Part shown: in pieces, positions 37,991-47,676 of the stretch | How positions within the stretch are numbered: position 1 is the stretch's first letter | Layout of the letters: every line of letters begins with the position of its first letter | Assembly: GCA_051647685.1 (NCBI GenBank) | Contig: JBOFEG010000021.1 | Coordinates: 9,784 to 73,783, forward strand | Length of the DNA stretch: 64,000 nt | Direction of reading: 5' to 3' | Source: CALTSX01 sp051647685 | GTDB lineage: Bacteria > Chlamydiota > Chlamydiia > Chlamydiales > CALTSX01 | Made by a program: the position numbers and the translations under genes | Notes under the pieces: generated by a model | What the model was told of the DNA's origin: nothing | The model's input: only the letters and a program-made list of their open reading frames with translations | Databases searched by the model: none

Positions 37991-39100
37991 TTAGATATTA
38001 GTGGAAGATAGATTCTTTTTTTTATAGATATAAAACATTATAATAAATATATGAGGAACCAGATAGAAATAGTATGCACATAAGGGATATCTTTCAAAAG
38101 ATTTACCAATGAGAAAACAGCAGAACATAGAACTTGTTAATAGACAACACATAATTATATTGAAGGATTTTTTAATTGAATTGGTTTGTATACCATAGGA
38201 AACTCCAATAAGCAATAAAGTAAGAGATGAAAACGAGAAAGAAAATCGCTTAATGATCTCTAGCAGCCCTCGCGCGACAAACTTTTTGTTTCCAGTAGAA
38301 CTAGCAAAAATTTTTGTAAGTATCATTTTTGTAGAAAAATCTTCCTGAGCGACAGGTCCCGGATCTTTAATAAACAGGGAAGAGAATTCGGAAATACGTA
38401 TAGAAGCTTTTTTTTGATTTTCTACATAGATTGTAGGAAACTCATTATCCAAGTGTCCAGAATTGCTGGTAATTGTTGTTAAATTAGACGCTTCTAAGCT
38501 CTTGCCATCCGTTGTAATAGTATCCGAAAAAATACCATAAAGCTGATTTTTTGGAGTTATTCCAAAGAAAAAAAATTGCCGTAAATCATTTGCATTGCTC
38601 CCATAATTTGACCGAAGTAAATGATTTTTTTCTCCAATATATTGTTTTTTTTGCAATATCAGAAAAGGGCTCGATTGAACAATTTGTGTGATCATCGATT
38701 TTGTTCGCGCCCTGGATAAAGGTGTCACTTCAAAATTAATAAAAAGACTAGCTAAGAAAGTCAGAATTCCTATCCAAATAAAAGGGATATGAATAGCTTG
38801 CGTGCTAATTCCAGAGGTTTGTAGAGCGGTGACTTCTTGTAAGACACTAAGTCTATAAAATACTAGAAAGGCAGCAAGTAGGGACGATAAAGGAATAGCA
38901 AAAGGTAGGATATAGGGTACTTGATAGAGAATAAAGAGAAAAACCTCTCTAATAGAAGACCTCATTGTGATAAAATGAGCAATATCTTGCAGTTTAAGAA
39001 TAAGAATAATAGTGATAAGATAGAGAAGTATTGCAAAAAATAACTTATAAAACTCAGTGAAGATATATTTCCATAGAGTTGGAAGTAATATATTTCTCAA
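37991..39100 (-). CDS. LPS export permease, LptF/YjgP type
   Basis: About 369 residues. I choose TTG 39100 because AGGAG sits 6 bases upstream and the family's N-terminus (LWKYIFTEFYKLFF) follows directly; a longer frame from TTG 39133 would run into tilS. Membrane helices flank a periplasmic beta domain, and VLQEVTALQTSGIS is the coupling-helix motif. In Chlamydia two such genes sit beside tilS and ftsH, as here. Transcription diverges from tilS. Confidence 0.83.
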   Translation of the reverse strand: MRNILLPTLWKYIFTEFYKLFFAILLYLITIILILKLQDIAHFITMRSSIREVFLFILYQVPYILPFAIPLSSLLAAFLVFYRLSVLQEVTALQTSGISTQAIHIPFIWIGILTFLASLFINFEVTPLSRARTKSMITQIVQSSPFLILQKKQYIGEKNHLLRSNYGSNANDLRQFFFFGITPKNQLYGIFSDTITTDGKSLEASNLTTITSNSGHLDNEFPTIYVENQKKASIRISEFSSLFIKDPGPVAQEDFSTKMILTKIFASSTGNKKFVARGLLEIIKRFSFSFSSLTLLLIGVSYGIQTNSIKKSFNIIMCCLLTSSMFCCFLIGKSFERYPLCAYYFYLVPHIFIIMFYIYKKKNLSSTNI

Positions 39101-39126
39101 TTTACGCTCCTGTGAAAAGATAAAGT

Positions 39127-40119
39127 ATGACAAATCAGAAAATTTTAGAGAAACCTACAAAACTGGTTACCAATACAAGTAGATTTCTAAAGAAAAAATT
39201 ACTTTGTGGGAAAAAAATTTGTTTAGGGTATTCTGGAGGTGTAGATTCGACCGCATTATTACATATTCTTCAAAAATGTCAAAGATTTGTGGATTTTTCG
39301 ATCTCTCTTGCTCACGTAAATCATGGATGGCGTTTAGAATCAGATTTTGAAGCGGATCAAATCCGAAAATTCTCGGAGAAAAATGAACTGCAGTTATACT
39401 TGCATACAATTCCTAAGAATAACTGGAAAAGTAATATAGAAGATCGTTATAGACAAGAGCGAATGAGTTTCTTTCATAAACTTTACCGAGAAAATGTTTT
39501 TGATATCCTATTTTTAGCCCATCATGCACAAGATAGAGCTGAAACTGTTTTAAAAAGGGTGCTAGAGGGGGCTAGCTTACATAAAATAGGAGGACTTAAA
39601 GAAGATATATCCTACTATGGCATGCTTGTTTATAGACCTTTACTTTCTATAGATAAAAAAGACCTCATTGGATATGTCAGGTATCATAAGCTTGCACATT
39701 TTGAAGATAGCACAAATTTAGATCAAAGATACCTTCGAAACCGTATGAGGCATACACTATTTCCCCAGATAGAACAATATTTTCAAAAAGAAATCTCTAA
39801 AAATCTCTTAAAATTATCTGATAGGTGCCACGCTTTGGAGGAATATTTACAGAGGAAGACAGAAAAATTCTATTTAGGAGTCGATAGGCAAGCAGAGCTT
39901 ACTACTGTTGATTTTTCTTCCTTCTCTCATTTAGAAAGGATAGAAGTTGATTTCTTCCTACGGTGTCTTTTGGCATCGATAGCAGCCACTCTGTCATCGA
40001 GTCAAATCTCAACCGTTGTGACCTGTTTAATAGAGAATAAATACAATAAGAGTACTAGAACCAAAGATTTCGCTTTACGTATTCACGGAAAAATTTTATA
40101 CATAGAGCCCATACGATAA
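39127..40119 (+). CDS. tilS: tRNA-Ile lysidine synthetase TilS
   Basis: The enzyme converts C34 of the CAU-anticodon tRNA-Ile to lysidine, using ATP. It has 330 residues with the PP-loop YSGGVDSTALLHIL near residue 35, AHVNHGWR, LAHHAQDRAETVLKRVLEG and the substrate-binding LDQRYLRNRMRHTLFPQIE. The C-terminal part is shorter than in E. coli, as in many small-genome bacteria. It lies directly upstream of ftsH, an order shared with Chlamydia and many other bacteria. Confidence 0.93.
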   Translation: MTNQKILEKPTKLVTNTSRFLKKKLLCGKKICLGYSGGVDSTALLHILQKCQRFVDFSISLAHVNHGWRLESDFEADQIRKFSEKNELQLYLHTIPKNNWKSNIEDRYRQERMSFFHKLYRENVFDILFLAHHAQDRAETVLKRVLEGASLHKIGGLKEDISYYGMLVYRPLLSIDKKDLIGYVRYHKLAHFEDSTNLDQRYLRNRMRHTLFPQIEQYFQKEISKNLLKLSDRCHALEEYLQRKTEKFYLGVDRQAELTTVDFSSFSHLERIEVDFFLRCLLASIAATLSSSQISTVVTCLIENKYNKSTRTKDFALRIHGKILYIEPIR

Positions 40120-40336
40120 TATTACTAATATGTTGATAATTAAAAGTTTAATTTTTATAATGCAAAAAAAATTGCGAATTAAAAGACAAATTTTCCAGAC
40201 TTTGCTAAAATTTGCAATGATTTCAATAGTTCGAAAATGTGTTCTTTAATTTTTTAGTTGTTTTTGTAATCAAGACATTGTAATTAGAAGTATAAACGAC
40301 TATAATTTGTTTTTAAATTAAAATTATATAATTTCA

Positions 40337-43087
40337 ATGAGTACAGATAAAAACGTTAACTTTAATAAGAAAAAAAAATTCTCTGGGGGAATTTTATTTC
40401 TGTTTTCCGCTATTCTGTTGGCGGTTTTAGTACTTCAGAATTTTACAACCGATAAACACCCTCCTATCGCATTTAGCCACCAGTTAGAACACGTGGTCAA
40501 TCTAGATCTCATTGAAACTGAATCGAATAAGAAAATTTCCTTAACGGATAATCTCGTTTCTTTTAGTGGAAAATTTAAAGATTCTCTATCCCAAGAAGCT
40601 GAGAATAGATACGCTTATCTCGAATTATTGAATGAATATCACGGATTACAAGATAAGAAAGATGCTTTAGCTCAAAAACTTCCAAGTTTACAAGAAGATG
40701 TGTTTAAAGCTGCACAGTGGTATGTAACTCTGGCCGGCGTTCCAATTCCAGAAGACGGATATGGCATAGTGACTCCTGATTATAAGACTGTAGATCGAAA
40801 AAGAGCCATTACTATACAAGAGAGCCTAGTTAAAGATTTCACTTCTTTGCCAGAGCTACAAAAAAAAATTACTCTTCTTGAGCGACAACCAGTAATTTCT
40901 CTTCAAGATCTTAAATCTATAGAAAGTGATCTCAGCACCTTAATACAGAATTTTGGAACCCCTATATTGGGTATTGGGGAGGAAGATTTAAAAGCTCAAT
41001 TACGCACTATTAGTGGAGAAGTGGAAAAAGTCATTGCTGCATCGGATGTATCCCACACAGGGAAATTTCTCGTATATAAGCGAAATGCTCAACAACTGCA
41101 AAATATAGCGCTACAATTAGATCAAAAGCCCGGAAGTGTACGTCTACTACCTCTTCGGAGCGTTCGCAGCTATATTCATACATTAAATAATTATAGAGAT
41201 ATTAATCAGCAGTTAGATGTCATAAAGTCGAAGCTCAATCGAGCTAAGGATGGAGTAGGGGATATTATTTGGTTTTTTAATAATAAAGAACTCTCTACCC
41301 GTATGCTTGAAAGAGAGGGAAGTGAGGAATTTCGCCAGTGGTTCAAAGATGCTAATAAAGAATGGAAGTCATTTGTCCTTCACCAAGGAATGTCTTTTAA
41401 AGCTCCCGATCAACCGAGAAATGCCGTATTAGAAAAAACATTTCCTAGTGCAGAGCCTCTACCGAATTATTTGAATTATCTATTTAGCGTTCTTCCCATC
41501 TTGTTAATACTTGCCCTATTATATTTTATTTTCTCGAGACAACTCCGTGGCATGGGTAACACAGCGATGAGTTTTGGCAAATCTCCCGCTCGTATGTTAA
41601 ACCGAGCACAGAACAAGATAACGTTTAAAGATGTAGCAGGTATAGAAGAGGCTAAAGAAGAACTACAAGAAGTTGTAGAATTTCTTAAAAGTCCGGCTAA
41701 ATTTACAGCCCTTGGCGCCCGTATTCCTAAAGGAGTATTATGCATTGGGCCTCCTGGTACAGGCAAAACACTAATTGCTAAAGCTGTTGCAGGGGAAGCT
41801 AATTGTCCGTTTTTTTCTATATCAGGTTCAGATTTTGTAGAAATGTTTGTTGGTGTTGGAGCTAGTCGAATTAGAGATTTATTTCGAGAAGCAAAAGAAA
41901 AAGCTCCATGCATTATTTTTATCGATGAAATTGATGCCGTTGGTCGCCACCGAGGGGCAGGTGTTGGAGGTGGACATGATGAACGAGAGCAAACATTGAA
42001 TCAACTCCTCGTCGAAATGGATGGTTTTGATACCAATGAGGGAGTCATTCTGATGGCAGCGACAAACCGTCCAGATGTACTCGATCGAGCTTTACTCCGA
42101 CCGGGCAGATTTGATAGAAGAATTGTACTTGATTTACCTGATATTAGAGGGCGATTTGAAATTTTGCAAGTCCATGCTGCTAGAGTAAAACTTGATAGCT
42201 CTGTAGATCTTATGTTTTTAGCGAGATCCACTCCTGGAGCTTCTGGCGCTGATTTAATGAGTGTATTAAATGAAGCAGCACTGCTTGCTGCCAGACGAAC
42301 TCGCTCTGCGGTAACTATGCAGGATATTACGGATGCATCTGACAAAGTTCGTTATGGTAAAGAACGACGAAGTCTCGAACTCGATAAACAAGAAAAGACC
42401 ACTACTGCCTATCATGAAGCAGGACATGCAATTTTAGGATTGCTCGTTGAGCATTCAGATCCAGTAGAAAAAGTAACTATTGTACCTAGAGGATTATCTC
42501 TTGGAGCTACTTACTTTGTTCCAAAAAGAAATCATGTCGGATATCGTAAAAAAGAAGTCTTAGATAGATTGACTGTTCTTATGGGGGGTAGAGCTGCGGA
42601 AGAACTGTTTATAGGAGATATTTCTAGTGGTGCACGCGGAGATTTCAGCCAAGCAACAAGACTCGTTCGACAAATGGTTTGTGAATGGGGTATGTCAGAC
42701 GAACTCGGAACCGTGGCCTATGACGAAAATGCAGATTTATCTGCATTTTCTCCCGGACATCAAGAAGTGTCTTATTCAGAAACAACCCTGCATAAAATTG
42801 ACGGAGAAGTCAAAGGAATTCTCACTACTGCTTATGATAGAGCAAAATCTATGCTACAGCCTCTCGAAGACAAGGTACATCATATGGCCGAGTTGCTAGT
42901 AGAATTTGAAACTCTAGATAAAGAAGATATTGATCACATACTTGCTGGAAATTTTGACGTAAAAAAGAAACGTCAAAAAATAGAAACAACAGAAAAGCTT
43001 ATGAAAAAAGTGGCCCCTACACCCCCGCCAATTCCAGAAACACCAAACAATGGTGGATCAGACCCAACCCCAGTTATATCTTCTTGA
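40337..43087 (+). CDS. ftsH: ATP-dependent zinc metalloprotease FtsH
   Basis: A membrane-anchored AAA protease that degrades unstable membrane and regulatory proteins. At 916 residues it is far longer than the ~640 of E. coli, because ~350 residues lie between the first membrane helix (residues ~17-34) and the second (~380-395). This elongated extracytoplasmic region is typical for Chlamydiae. Walker A is GPPGTGKT (471-478) and Walker B is IIFIDEIDAVGRHRG. The second region of homology has NRPDVLDRALLRPGRFDR, and the zinc site is HEAGH (693-697). The ~217 bases before the start hold no gene and probably the promoter. Confidence 0.97.
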   Translation: MSTDKNVNFNKKKKFSGGILFLFSAILLAVLVLQNFTTDKHPPIAFSHQLEHVVNLDLIETESNKKISLTDNLVSFSGKFKDSLSQEAENRYAYLELLNEYHGLQDKKDALAQKLPSLQEDVFKAAQWYVTLAGVPIPEDGYGIVTPDYKTVDRKRAITIQESLVKDFTSLPELQKKITLLERQPVISLQDLKSIESDLSTLIQNFGTPILGIGEEDLKAQLRTISGEVEKVIAASDVSHTGKFLVYKRNAQQLQNIALQLDQKPGSVRLLPLRSVRSYIHTLNNYRDINQQLDVIKSKLNRAKDGVGDIIWFFNNKELSTRMLEREGSEEFRQWFKDANKEWKSFVLHQGMSFKAPDQPRNAVLEKTFPSAEPLPNYLNYLFSVLPILLILALLYFIFSRQLRGMGNTAMSFGKSPARMLNRAQNKITFKDVAGIEEAKEELQEVVEFLKSPAKFTALGARIPKGVLCIGPPGTGKTLIAKAVAGEANCPFFSISGSDFVEMFVGVGASRIRDLFREAKEKAPCIIFIDEIDAVGRHRGAGVGGGHDEREQTLNQLLVEMDGFDTNEGVILMAATNRPDVLDRALLRPGRFDRRIVLDLPDIRGRFEILQVHAARVKLDSSVDLMFLARSTPGASGADLMSVLNEAALLAARRTRSAVTMQDITDASDKVRYGKERRSLELDKQEKTTTAYHEAGHAILGLLVEHSDPVEKVTIVPRGLSLGATYFVPKRNHVGYRKKEVLDRLTVLMGGRAAEELFIGDISSGARGDFSQATRLVRQMVCEWGMSDELGTVAYDENADLSAFSPGHQEVSYSETTLHKIDGEVKGILTTAYDRAKSMLQPLEDKVHHMAELLVEFETLDKEDIDHILAGNFDVKKKRQKIETTEKLMKKVAPTPPPIPETPNNGGSDPTPVISS

Positions 43088-43441
43088 AAGATAAGGGCTG
43101 ATTTGATCTAAGATACACATCAAACTCTTTGTTGTGTACTCTACAGTTTTTTTAATCACTTTTTCTCTAAATAATGATTGTATTTGTTGTGACAGTTTCT
43201 TAAGGGGAGATGGAGAACTACAAGAAACACGATTCAAATGATATATTCCGATAGGCAAATAATCTTCCTCGAGATGATTATTAATTACTACAGAAGATAT
43301 AGGTTCATCGTTAATTTTTACAGTAATCCCACTGCTATCTTCTGATTCAGCAAAATCGCATCGATATCTGTAAAATAACATATCTGGAAACTGACTTCTT
43401 ATTAATGCATGCACCTCGTCTCTATTGATATAGAATTTCAT
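43058..43441 (-). CDS. Small protein of unknown function, tandem paralogue A
   Basis: A 127-residue frame with AAGGAG before the ATG. It shares a layout with the next upstream gene: charged N-terminus, FAESED / YAESER, then DYLPIGIYHLNRVSCS / NYLSPGTYHFNHVSCT and a basic stretch. No known family is recognised. Its 3' end overlaps the last 30 bases of ftsH on the other strand. The conserved Tyr-His-Cys segment suggests a compact beta domain. Its position next to a toxin-like locus is notable but proves nothing. Confidence 0.6.
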   Translation of the reverse strand: MKFYINRDEVHALIRSQFPDMLFYRYRCDFAESEDSSGITVKINDEPISSVVINNHLEEDYLPIGIYHLNRVSCSSPSPLKKLSQQIQSLFREKVIKKTVEYTTKSLMCILDQISPYLSRRYNWGWV

Positions 43442-43454
43442 AATTTTCTCCTTA

Positions 43455-43925
43455 ACAATAAAAAATATTTATAAATTTCTTTTCATAAGAATACCTCTAG
43501 AAAATTACATACTAGAGAAAACTTCCTTTACATTAGCAAAAGGTTTATTCGATTCTAGTAATACATCATAATTTAAAGAATGTACGTTACAGGGAGGAGT
43601 TGGGACCCAACTTCGTTCTGACGATTTCCTTCTAAATACAGAATGAATTCGATGTAATAGACCCTTTTTTTTCCGGGGGCAAGTGCAACTAACATGATTG
43701 AAATGGTAGGTGCCTGGAGATAGATAGTTTTCATTTGGTTGATGGTTAATTACTAGACTAATTTGAGATACCCTTTCTGATTCAGCATAGTTAAGCGCAT
43801 ATTTGTGGGGCAAATGATGGGGTGGTAATTGCCTTTCTATGTCTGAATGTATTCTTCTTCTAAGTTCTATATGTCTCATAATTTCCTCTGTTAAAAAATT
43901 TGATAAATTTCTTTTCATAAAAATA
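43455..43925 (-). repeat. Tandem duplication including upstream flank of the two small paralogues
   Basis: Upstream of both start codons the minus strand reads ATGAAAAGAAATTTAT, then an A/T stretch, a Shine-Dalgarno-like AGGA and ATG. One copy lies around 43485-43441, the other around 43918-43879. The flank similarity extends the protein similarity, so one segment was duplicated head to tail, not just the coding part. Confidence 0.6.
43505..43879 (-). CDS. Small protein of unknown function, tandem paralogue B
   Basis: About 124 residues from ATG 43879, chosen because AGAGGAAA precedes it and because paralogue A starts at the corresponding position. The frame is open to 43918. It carries YAESERVSQISLVIN and NYLSPGTYHFNHVSCTCP, matching paralogue A, and a Cys pair where A has Cys-Ser. 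The sequences diverge after the basic stretch. Function is unknown. Confidence 0.6.
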   Translation of the reverse strand: MRHIELRRRIHSDIERQLPPHHLPHKYALNYAESERVSQISLVINHQPNENYLSPGTYHFNHVSCTCPRKKKGLLHRIHSVFRRKSSERSWVPTPPCNVHSLNYDVLLESNKPFANVKEVFSSM

Positions 43926-43986
43926 AAAACTTTATTACTTTAACTGGTTAGAAAATTCATCTCAAGCCCTAACAAACGAGATCTCC

Positions 43987-45814
43987 ATGCTTCGCTATAA
44001 AATTCTTTCTAAGTTGCTAGTTCCTGTACTCATATTTTGTATTTTTATCTATCCGTGTTTAGAAGTGTCTGCTTTACCCTATTTTCACTTCAATACAACT
44101 AGAAATTAATGATTCCTTACCAATTTATCAGACTTACGATCTAACATCTTATGACAATATACTACGGTTAATTGAAGACATCATTAATGGAAATATACGA
44201 GATAAATCTCCTGAACAACTTGAGCAAATCAATCGTATCCTTGCACTTTTAGTGGAGCAAGGATCTCTTCTAGAAAATTCGGTAACTTTACAAGAAGATA
44301 TTGCAGAACTACTAGATCTTCATGCAACTCCTTATGGCTATAATTATACTCGTCCAGGCGCGCTTTTATGCGGAAGTTGGGTTAAAAAACAGTGGAAGAA
44401 AACCACAAAATTTGTCAAAAAGCACAAGACAGCTATCATTATTGGTGCTGCTGTTGTAGTGGCAATTGTAGTGGTAGCTGGTATCACTTATGGCGTTAGC
44501 GTTGCAGCAGCTCCGGGTGCCCTAGGCTCTTCCCCCCCCAGGACAAAAGGAACCTACAAAAACTCCTAACGTTCGCTCTTCTTCAGACAAAAGAATCAAT
44601 CGTATAAAAGAAACCATTGCAAACATCTCCGACGAAGAAATTCTAGAGCCTATCGATCCCGATTTTTCTATGGAAGACAATGCAAGAATACTAGGAGAAC
44701 TCCTTGTCTATGAAAGCTTAGACAGATCTGTAGAACAGAATTATCAAGAGATTCAAAAAGCCTTTTCCGGAAACTATTTAGCTCATGCTTCCATCGACAC
44801 AACAAGAAGTTTCGAGGAAAACTTTCATCAAATCCGAGGAGAGCATGCTCTCGAGAGAGAATGTTATGAACAAGCCTTATATGATTTTAATAAAATCATT
44901 GAAACCAATCCAATCTCTCTAGAGCGAGCGCTTATGAAAGAATAGGGGACTATCCAGCGGCTATTACAGATTACGAGCAATATGTGGTCCGTGCAAAACA
45001 TACATGGGACTCGAGCAGCGAATTTGGAGTTGGTTTTGCAAAAGGACTTGCGAGTGGGATAAAAGATGCTGGAGTCGAATTTGGAGGATTTATTGCAGAT
45101 GCTGTAATTCATCCCATAAATACAAGTGCGGATATTTGGAAGTCTTGTTGTCTTCTTAAAGAACTAGCTGCTTCTGCAGAGTGGAATGCTATTAGCCAAG
45201 TTCTCTCGCCCGATGCTCATAAATTAATTACCTCTTGGGACTCGCTTTCTATGGAAGAGCGAGGAGAACTCGCTGGCCATGCTTTTGGTAAGCATGGAGG
45301 TGATTTTTTTATTCCCGGAGCCACTTCTAAAGTCGTATCTGCCGGTCTTTCTGAAATAAAGCAACTCCGAAAAGTTTGTAAGGCTGTAAAGAATGCCGAG
45401 AAGGCTTTAGTTTTGGAAGGACTTGTTGAAGAGGGGGCTTCTGTTGCTGCAAAAGGAACTCACTCTGTAGAGAAACTTCTAACCTCTGTAAAAACAGAAA
45501 AATTTTCAATAAAAGTACCTAATGTGAAACCTCATGTTTTGCAAGAAAAACATGCATGGAACAAACTAGTAAAGATAACGGGAAATATAGATGAGGATTT
45601 TAATAGAGTGATCAAATTGCTTGAAGAAAGTAAAATTACAAATCAACTACCGATTAGGAAACCTAAAATTTTTCCAAAGGATTCTAAAATTAAAACCCAT
45701 ATTCGATCTGAATATGAAACTCAAATTAATGGATTAAATGTTCAAGCTGTTTTTGAAACTTCTATAGAAACAGGAGAGTCTTTTTTATATAATGCTTGGG
45801 TAGTAACGGAATAA
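43987..45814 (+). pseudogene. Secreted polymorphic-toxin-like protein, broken by three frameshifts
   Basis: One former gene read from four frames. 43987-44109 gives a signal peptide (LLVPVLIFCIFIYPCLEVSA). After a shift near 44090 the frame continues with helices, a basic stretch (KKQWKKTTKFVKKHK) and a membrane segment (IIIGAAVVVAIVVVAG). After a C7 run at 44532-44538 (one C too many) come a Pro/Ser linker and a TPR-like repeat (ECYEQALYDFNKIIETNP). After a shift near 44930 the TPR resumes (AYERIGDYPAAITDYEQY). This is followed by a pre-toxin region (SWDSLSMEERGELAGHAFGK) and a C-terminal tip with HAWNKLVKITGNIDEDF. The tip resembles domains I associate with polymorphic toxin type 35 (recalled, not checked). 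Two immunity-like genes follow at once. Confidence 0.68.
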
Positions 45815-45818
45815 TATT

Positions 45819-46400
45819 ATGTTTGATTACAATGAATTACTCAGTACTACTGATTGGAATCAAGTTAAAAAGCATCATCCAACTGAAATTGCAAACACTC
45901 TTCATATGAAAGAGGCAGTAATCATTGCATGCCGTATGCTTTATAATAAGGAATGGAATGGTGAAATACAAAATTATGCAGTAGAGTTGCTTTATGCCAT
46001 TCGCAAAAAATATTCAGATCAATGGAATACGTGTTGGAAATTAGATGTTTTATTAGGGCTAGCATGTGAAATTACTTGGAGATATGAAGAAAAATATTTA
46101 GCTTATAAAAATGCCTCTCTTAAAGTATCCCCTATTCCTCCATCACTTTTAGTATTATTAGCAGAATGTTATTTTTCACCAGGATCTCCACCAGTTAGTA
46201 GGCAAGAGGCTAAATCTATGCTTTTAGAGGCCATTGCAACAGAAAAAACAATTGAGAGCATTGAACTAATTAAATGGATTTGTAAAAGAGATAAACAATG
46301 GGAGGAAGTAGAGTATTGGAATAGATTTCTTGATGAAGCTACAGAAAAAGATTTACATACTCAAAATCTATATCCCTCTTTTCTAAGAGGACTAGTTTAG
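45819..46400 (+). CDS. Putative immunity protein, paralogue 1
   Basis: A 193-residue, helix-rich, soluble protein starting 4 bases after the toxin-like gene's stop. It is closely related to the next gene along its full length (for example CRMLYNKEWNGEIQNYA / CRMLYNKGWDGEIQNYA). No catalytic motif is visible, and repeated Trp and acidic helices are prominent. Position immediately behind the toxin tip is the usual place of a cognate immunity gene; this role is inferred from context. The frame is intact although the toxin frame is broken. Confidence 0.62.
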   Translation: MFDYNELLSTTDWNQVKKHHPTEIANTLHMKEAVIIACRMLYNKEWNGEIQNYAVELLYAIRKKYSDQWNTCWKLDVLLGLACEITWRYEEKYLAYKNASLKVSPIPPSLLVLLAECYFSPGSPPVSRQEAKSMLLEAIATEKTIESIELIKWICKRDKQWEEVEYWNRFLDEATEKDLHTQNLYPSFLRGLV

Positions 46401-46451
46401 ACATTATTGCCTTGGGAAATCAAATTCTCGAATTCTATAGTATCAACTAGA

Positions 46452-46513
46452 TTTTGAACTCTAAATACGATCAGTCGCTTTTAGGAAAAATGCTTGAGTA
46501 GTAAAGGAATAAG
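46452..46513 (+). repeat. Relic of the toxin gene's 3' end
   Basis: These ~62 bases resemble 45751-45814, the last ~20 codons of the toxin-like gene. Both start TTTTGAA, and both contain ATGCTTG.GTAGTAA.GGAATAA (one variable base at each dot) followed by the start codon of an immunity-like gene. No long frame remains here. It is a leftover of a second toxin tip whose coding part has been lost while its immunity gene stayed. Confidence 0.72.
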
Positions 46514-46516
46514 ATA

Positions 46517-47101
46517 ATGTTAAATTATAATGAGCTTATACAGAGATCAGATTGGAATAGTGTTATGCAATTTTATAATGTAGAAACGCTTGCCAAGACT
46601 ATTCCATTTAAAGAAGCAATTATCCTTGCATGTCGCATGCTTTATAATAAAGGATGGGATGGAGAAATACAAAATTATGCTACAGATTTGCTCCAGGCTA
46701 TTCGTAGAAATAGTTCAAAAGAGTGGAATACTTGTTGGAAATTAGATATTTTACTAGGACTTGCGTGTGAAATTACGTTGAGATATGAAGAGAAGTATTT
46801 AGCTTATAAAGACGCCTCACTGAAAATACATCCAATTCCTGCATTTCTTCTAGTATTGTTAGCTGGATGTTATATTTCCCCAGGTATTCCTCCAGTTAAT
46901 CGTAAAGAAGCTAAAAATTTACTTCTAGAAGCATTAACTTTAGAAAAAACAATTGAAGGCGCTGGTCTCATAAAACATATTTGTGAACTTAATGAGGAAT
47001 GGGACGAAGTAAAATATTGGGATAAAGTTCTTGAAGAGACTACAAAGAAGAACTTACATAGTGAAAATTTATATCCCTCTTTTGTGGAAGACATTGTTTA
47101 A
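46517..47101 (+). CDS. Putative immunity protein, paralogue 2
   Basis: A 194-residue intact paralogue of the preceding gene, sharing ACRMLYNKGWDGEIQNYA, NTCWKLDILLGLACEIT and RYEEKYLAYKDASLK. The N-terminal ~30 residues and the C-terminal third differ most, as expected if binding specificity diverged. It is preceded by AAGGAATAAG. The toxin-tip relic just upstream suggests it once belonged to a separate toxin tip. Function as an immunity protein is inferred. Confidence 0.62.
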   Translation: MLNYNELIQRSDWNSVMQFYNVETLAKTIPFKEAIILACRMLYNKGWDGEIQNYATDLLQAIRRNSSKEWNTCWKLDILLGLACEITLRYEEKYLAYKDASLKIHPIPAFLLVLLAGCYISPGIPPVNRKEAKNLLLEALTLEKTIEGAGLIKHICELNEEWDEVKYWDKVLEETTKKNLHSENLYPSFVEDIV

Positions 47102-47195
47102 ATGTTACGACTTAATTACCGAAAAATCATAAAAACTTCTGAATTAAAATCCTAGAAAGACCTCAGAATTCACATATTCCTTACGGGGTAGGACA

Positions 47196-47562
47196 ATGAA
47201 AATTTTAGATAAAACAACAATGAAACATCTGTCCTTCCCGGATTTTGAGATAGAAAAAATTGAACTATCTTTCGATAAGAGGGGGAGTAAAGATTTTTAT
47301 TGAAGGAGCTTGGTTAAATATGGGGGAAGGTGTTGAACTTGGGAAAGGCATCTTATATTTTAATAATTGGGAAAATTTTTCAATTAATAGATTTGATCCA
47401 TATAAAGAAGAATGGGTACATTTAAATGAATCAATAATTGAATTGTTAAAAAACATTTGCGAAGTAAAATTTTCTGATTCTATAGTCTATTTATATGGAT
47501 TTGGTAAACAGACTGGACAATGGCTAGAATGGAAATTCAAAAAAAACAGAAATGCATGCTGA
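47196..47562 (+). pseudogene. Third small immunity-like gene, frameshifted
   Basis: ATG 47196 opens DKTTMKHLSFPDFEIEKIEL and ends early after a G5 run at 47281-47285. With one G less the frame continues as VKIFIEGAWLNMGEGVELGKG and runs to NRNAC, ~121 residues in all. It is unrelated in sequence to the two paralogues upstream. The beta-rich, Trp-containing pattern (ILYFNNWENF, LYGFGKQTGQWLEW) recalls small immunity proteins of polymorphic toxin loci, but I cannot name a family. Confidence 0.5.
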
Positions 47563-47641
47563 ATTCAATATATCATGATAGGGACTTCTGAGACATGTTT
47601 TAGAGGTTAAAGACCTAAAAACAAACCGATATTTTAAGGAG

Positions 47642-47667
47642 AAACCCTATCTTTTAAGATAGAGTTT
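47642..47667 (-). terminator. Possible terminator for pnp
   Basis: An inverted repeat, AAACcCTATCTT / AAGATAGaGTTT, with one mismatch and a two-base loop, lies 10 bases after the pnp stop. The T-rich tail on the minus strand is weak (GTTTCTCCTT), so a terminator or RNA-stabilising hairpin are both possible. It could also serve the convergent immunity genes. Confidence 0.4.
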
Positions 47668-47676
47668 CAAGATATT

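Noticed and set aside
41476..41913. 145-codon minus-strand frame opposite ftsH
   Set aside because: Antisense to the AAA domain; composition follows the conserved Walker region.
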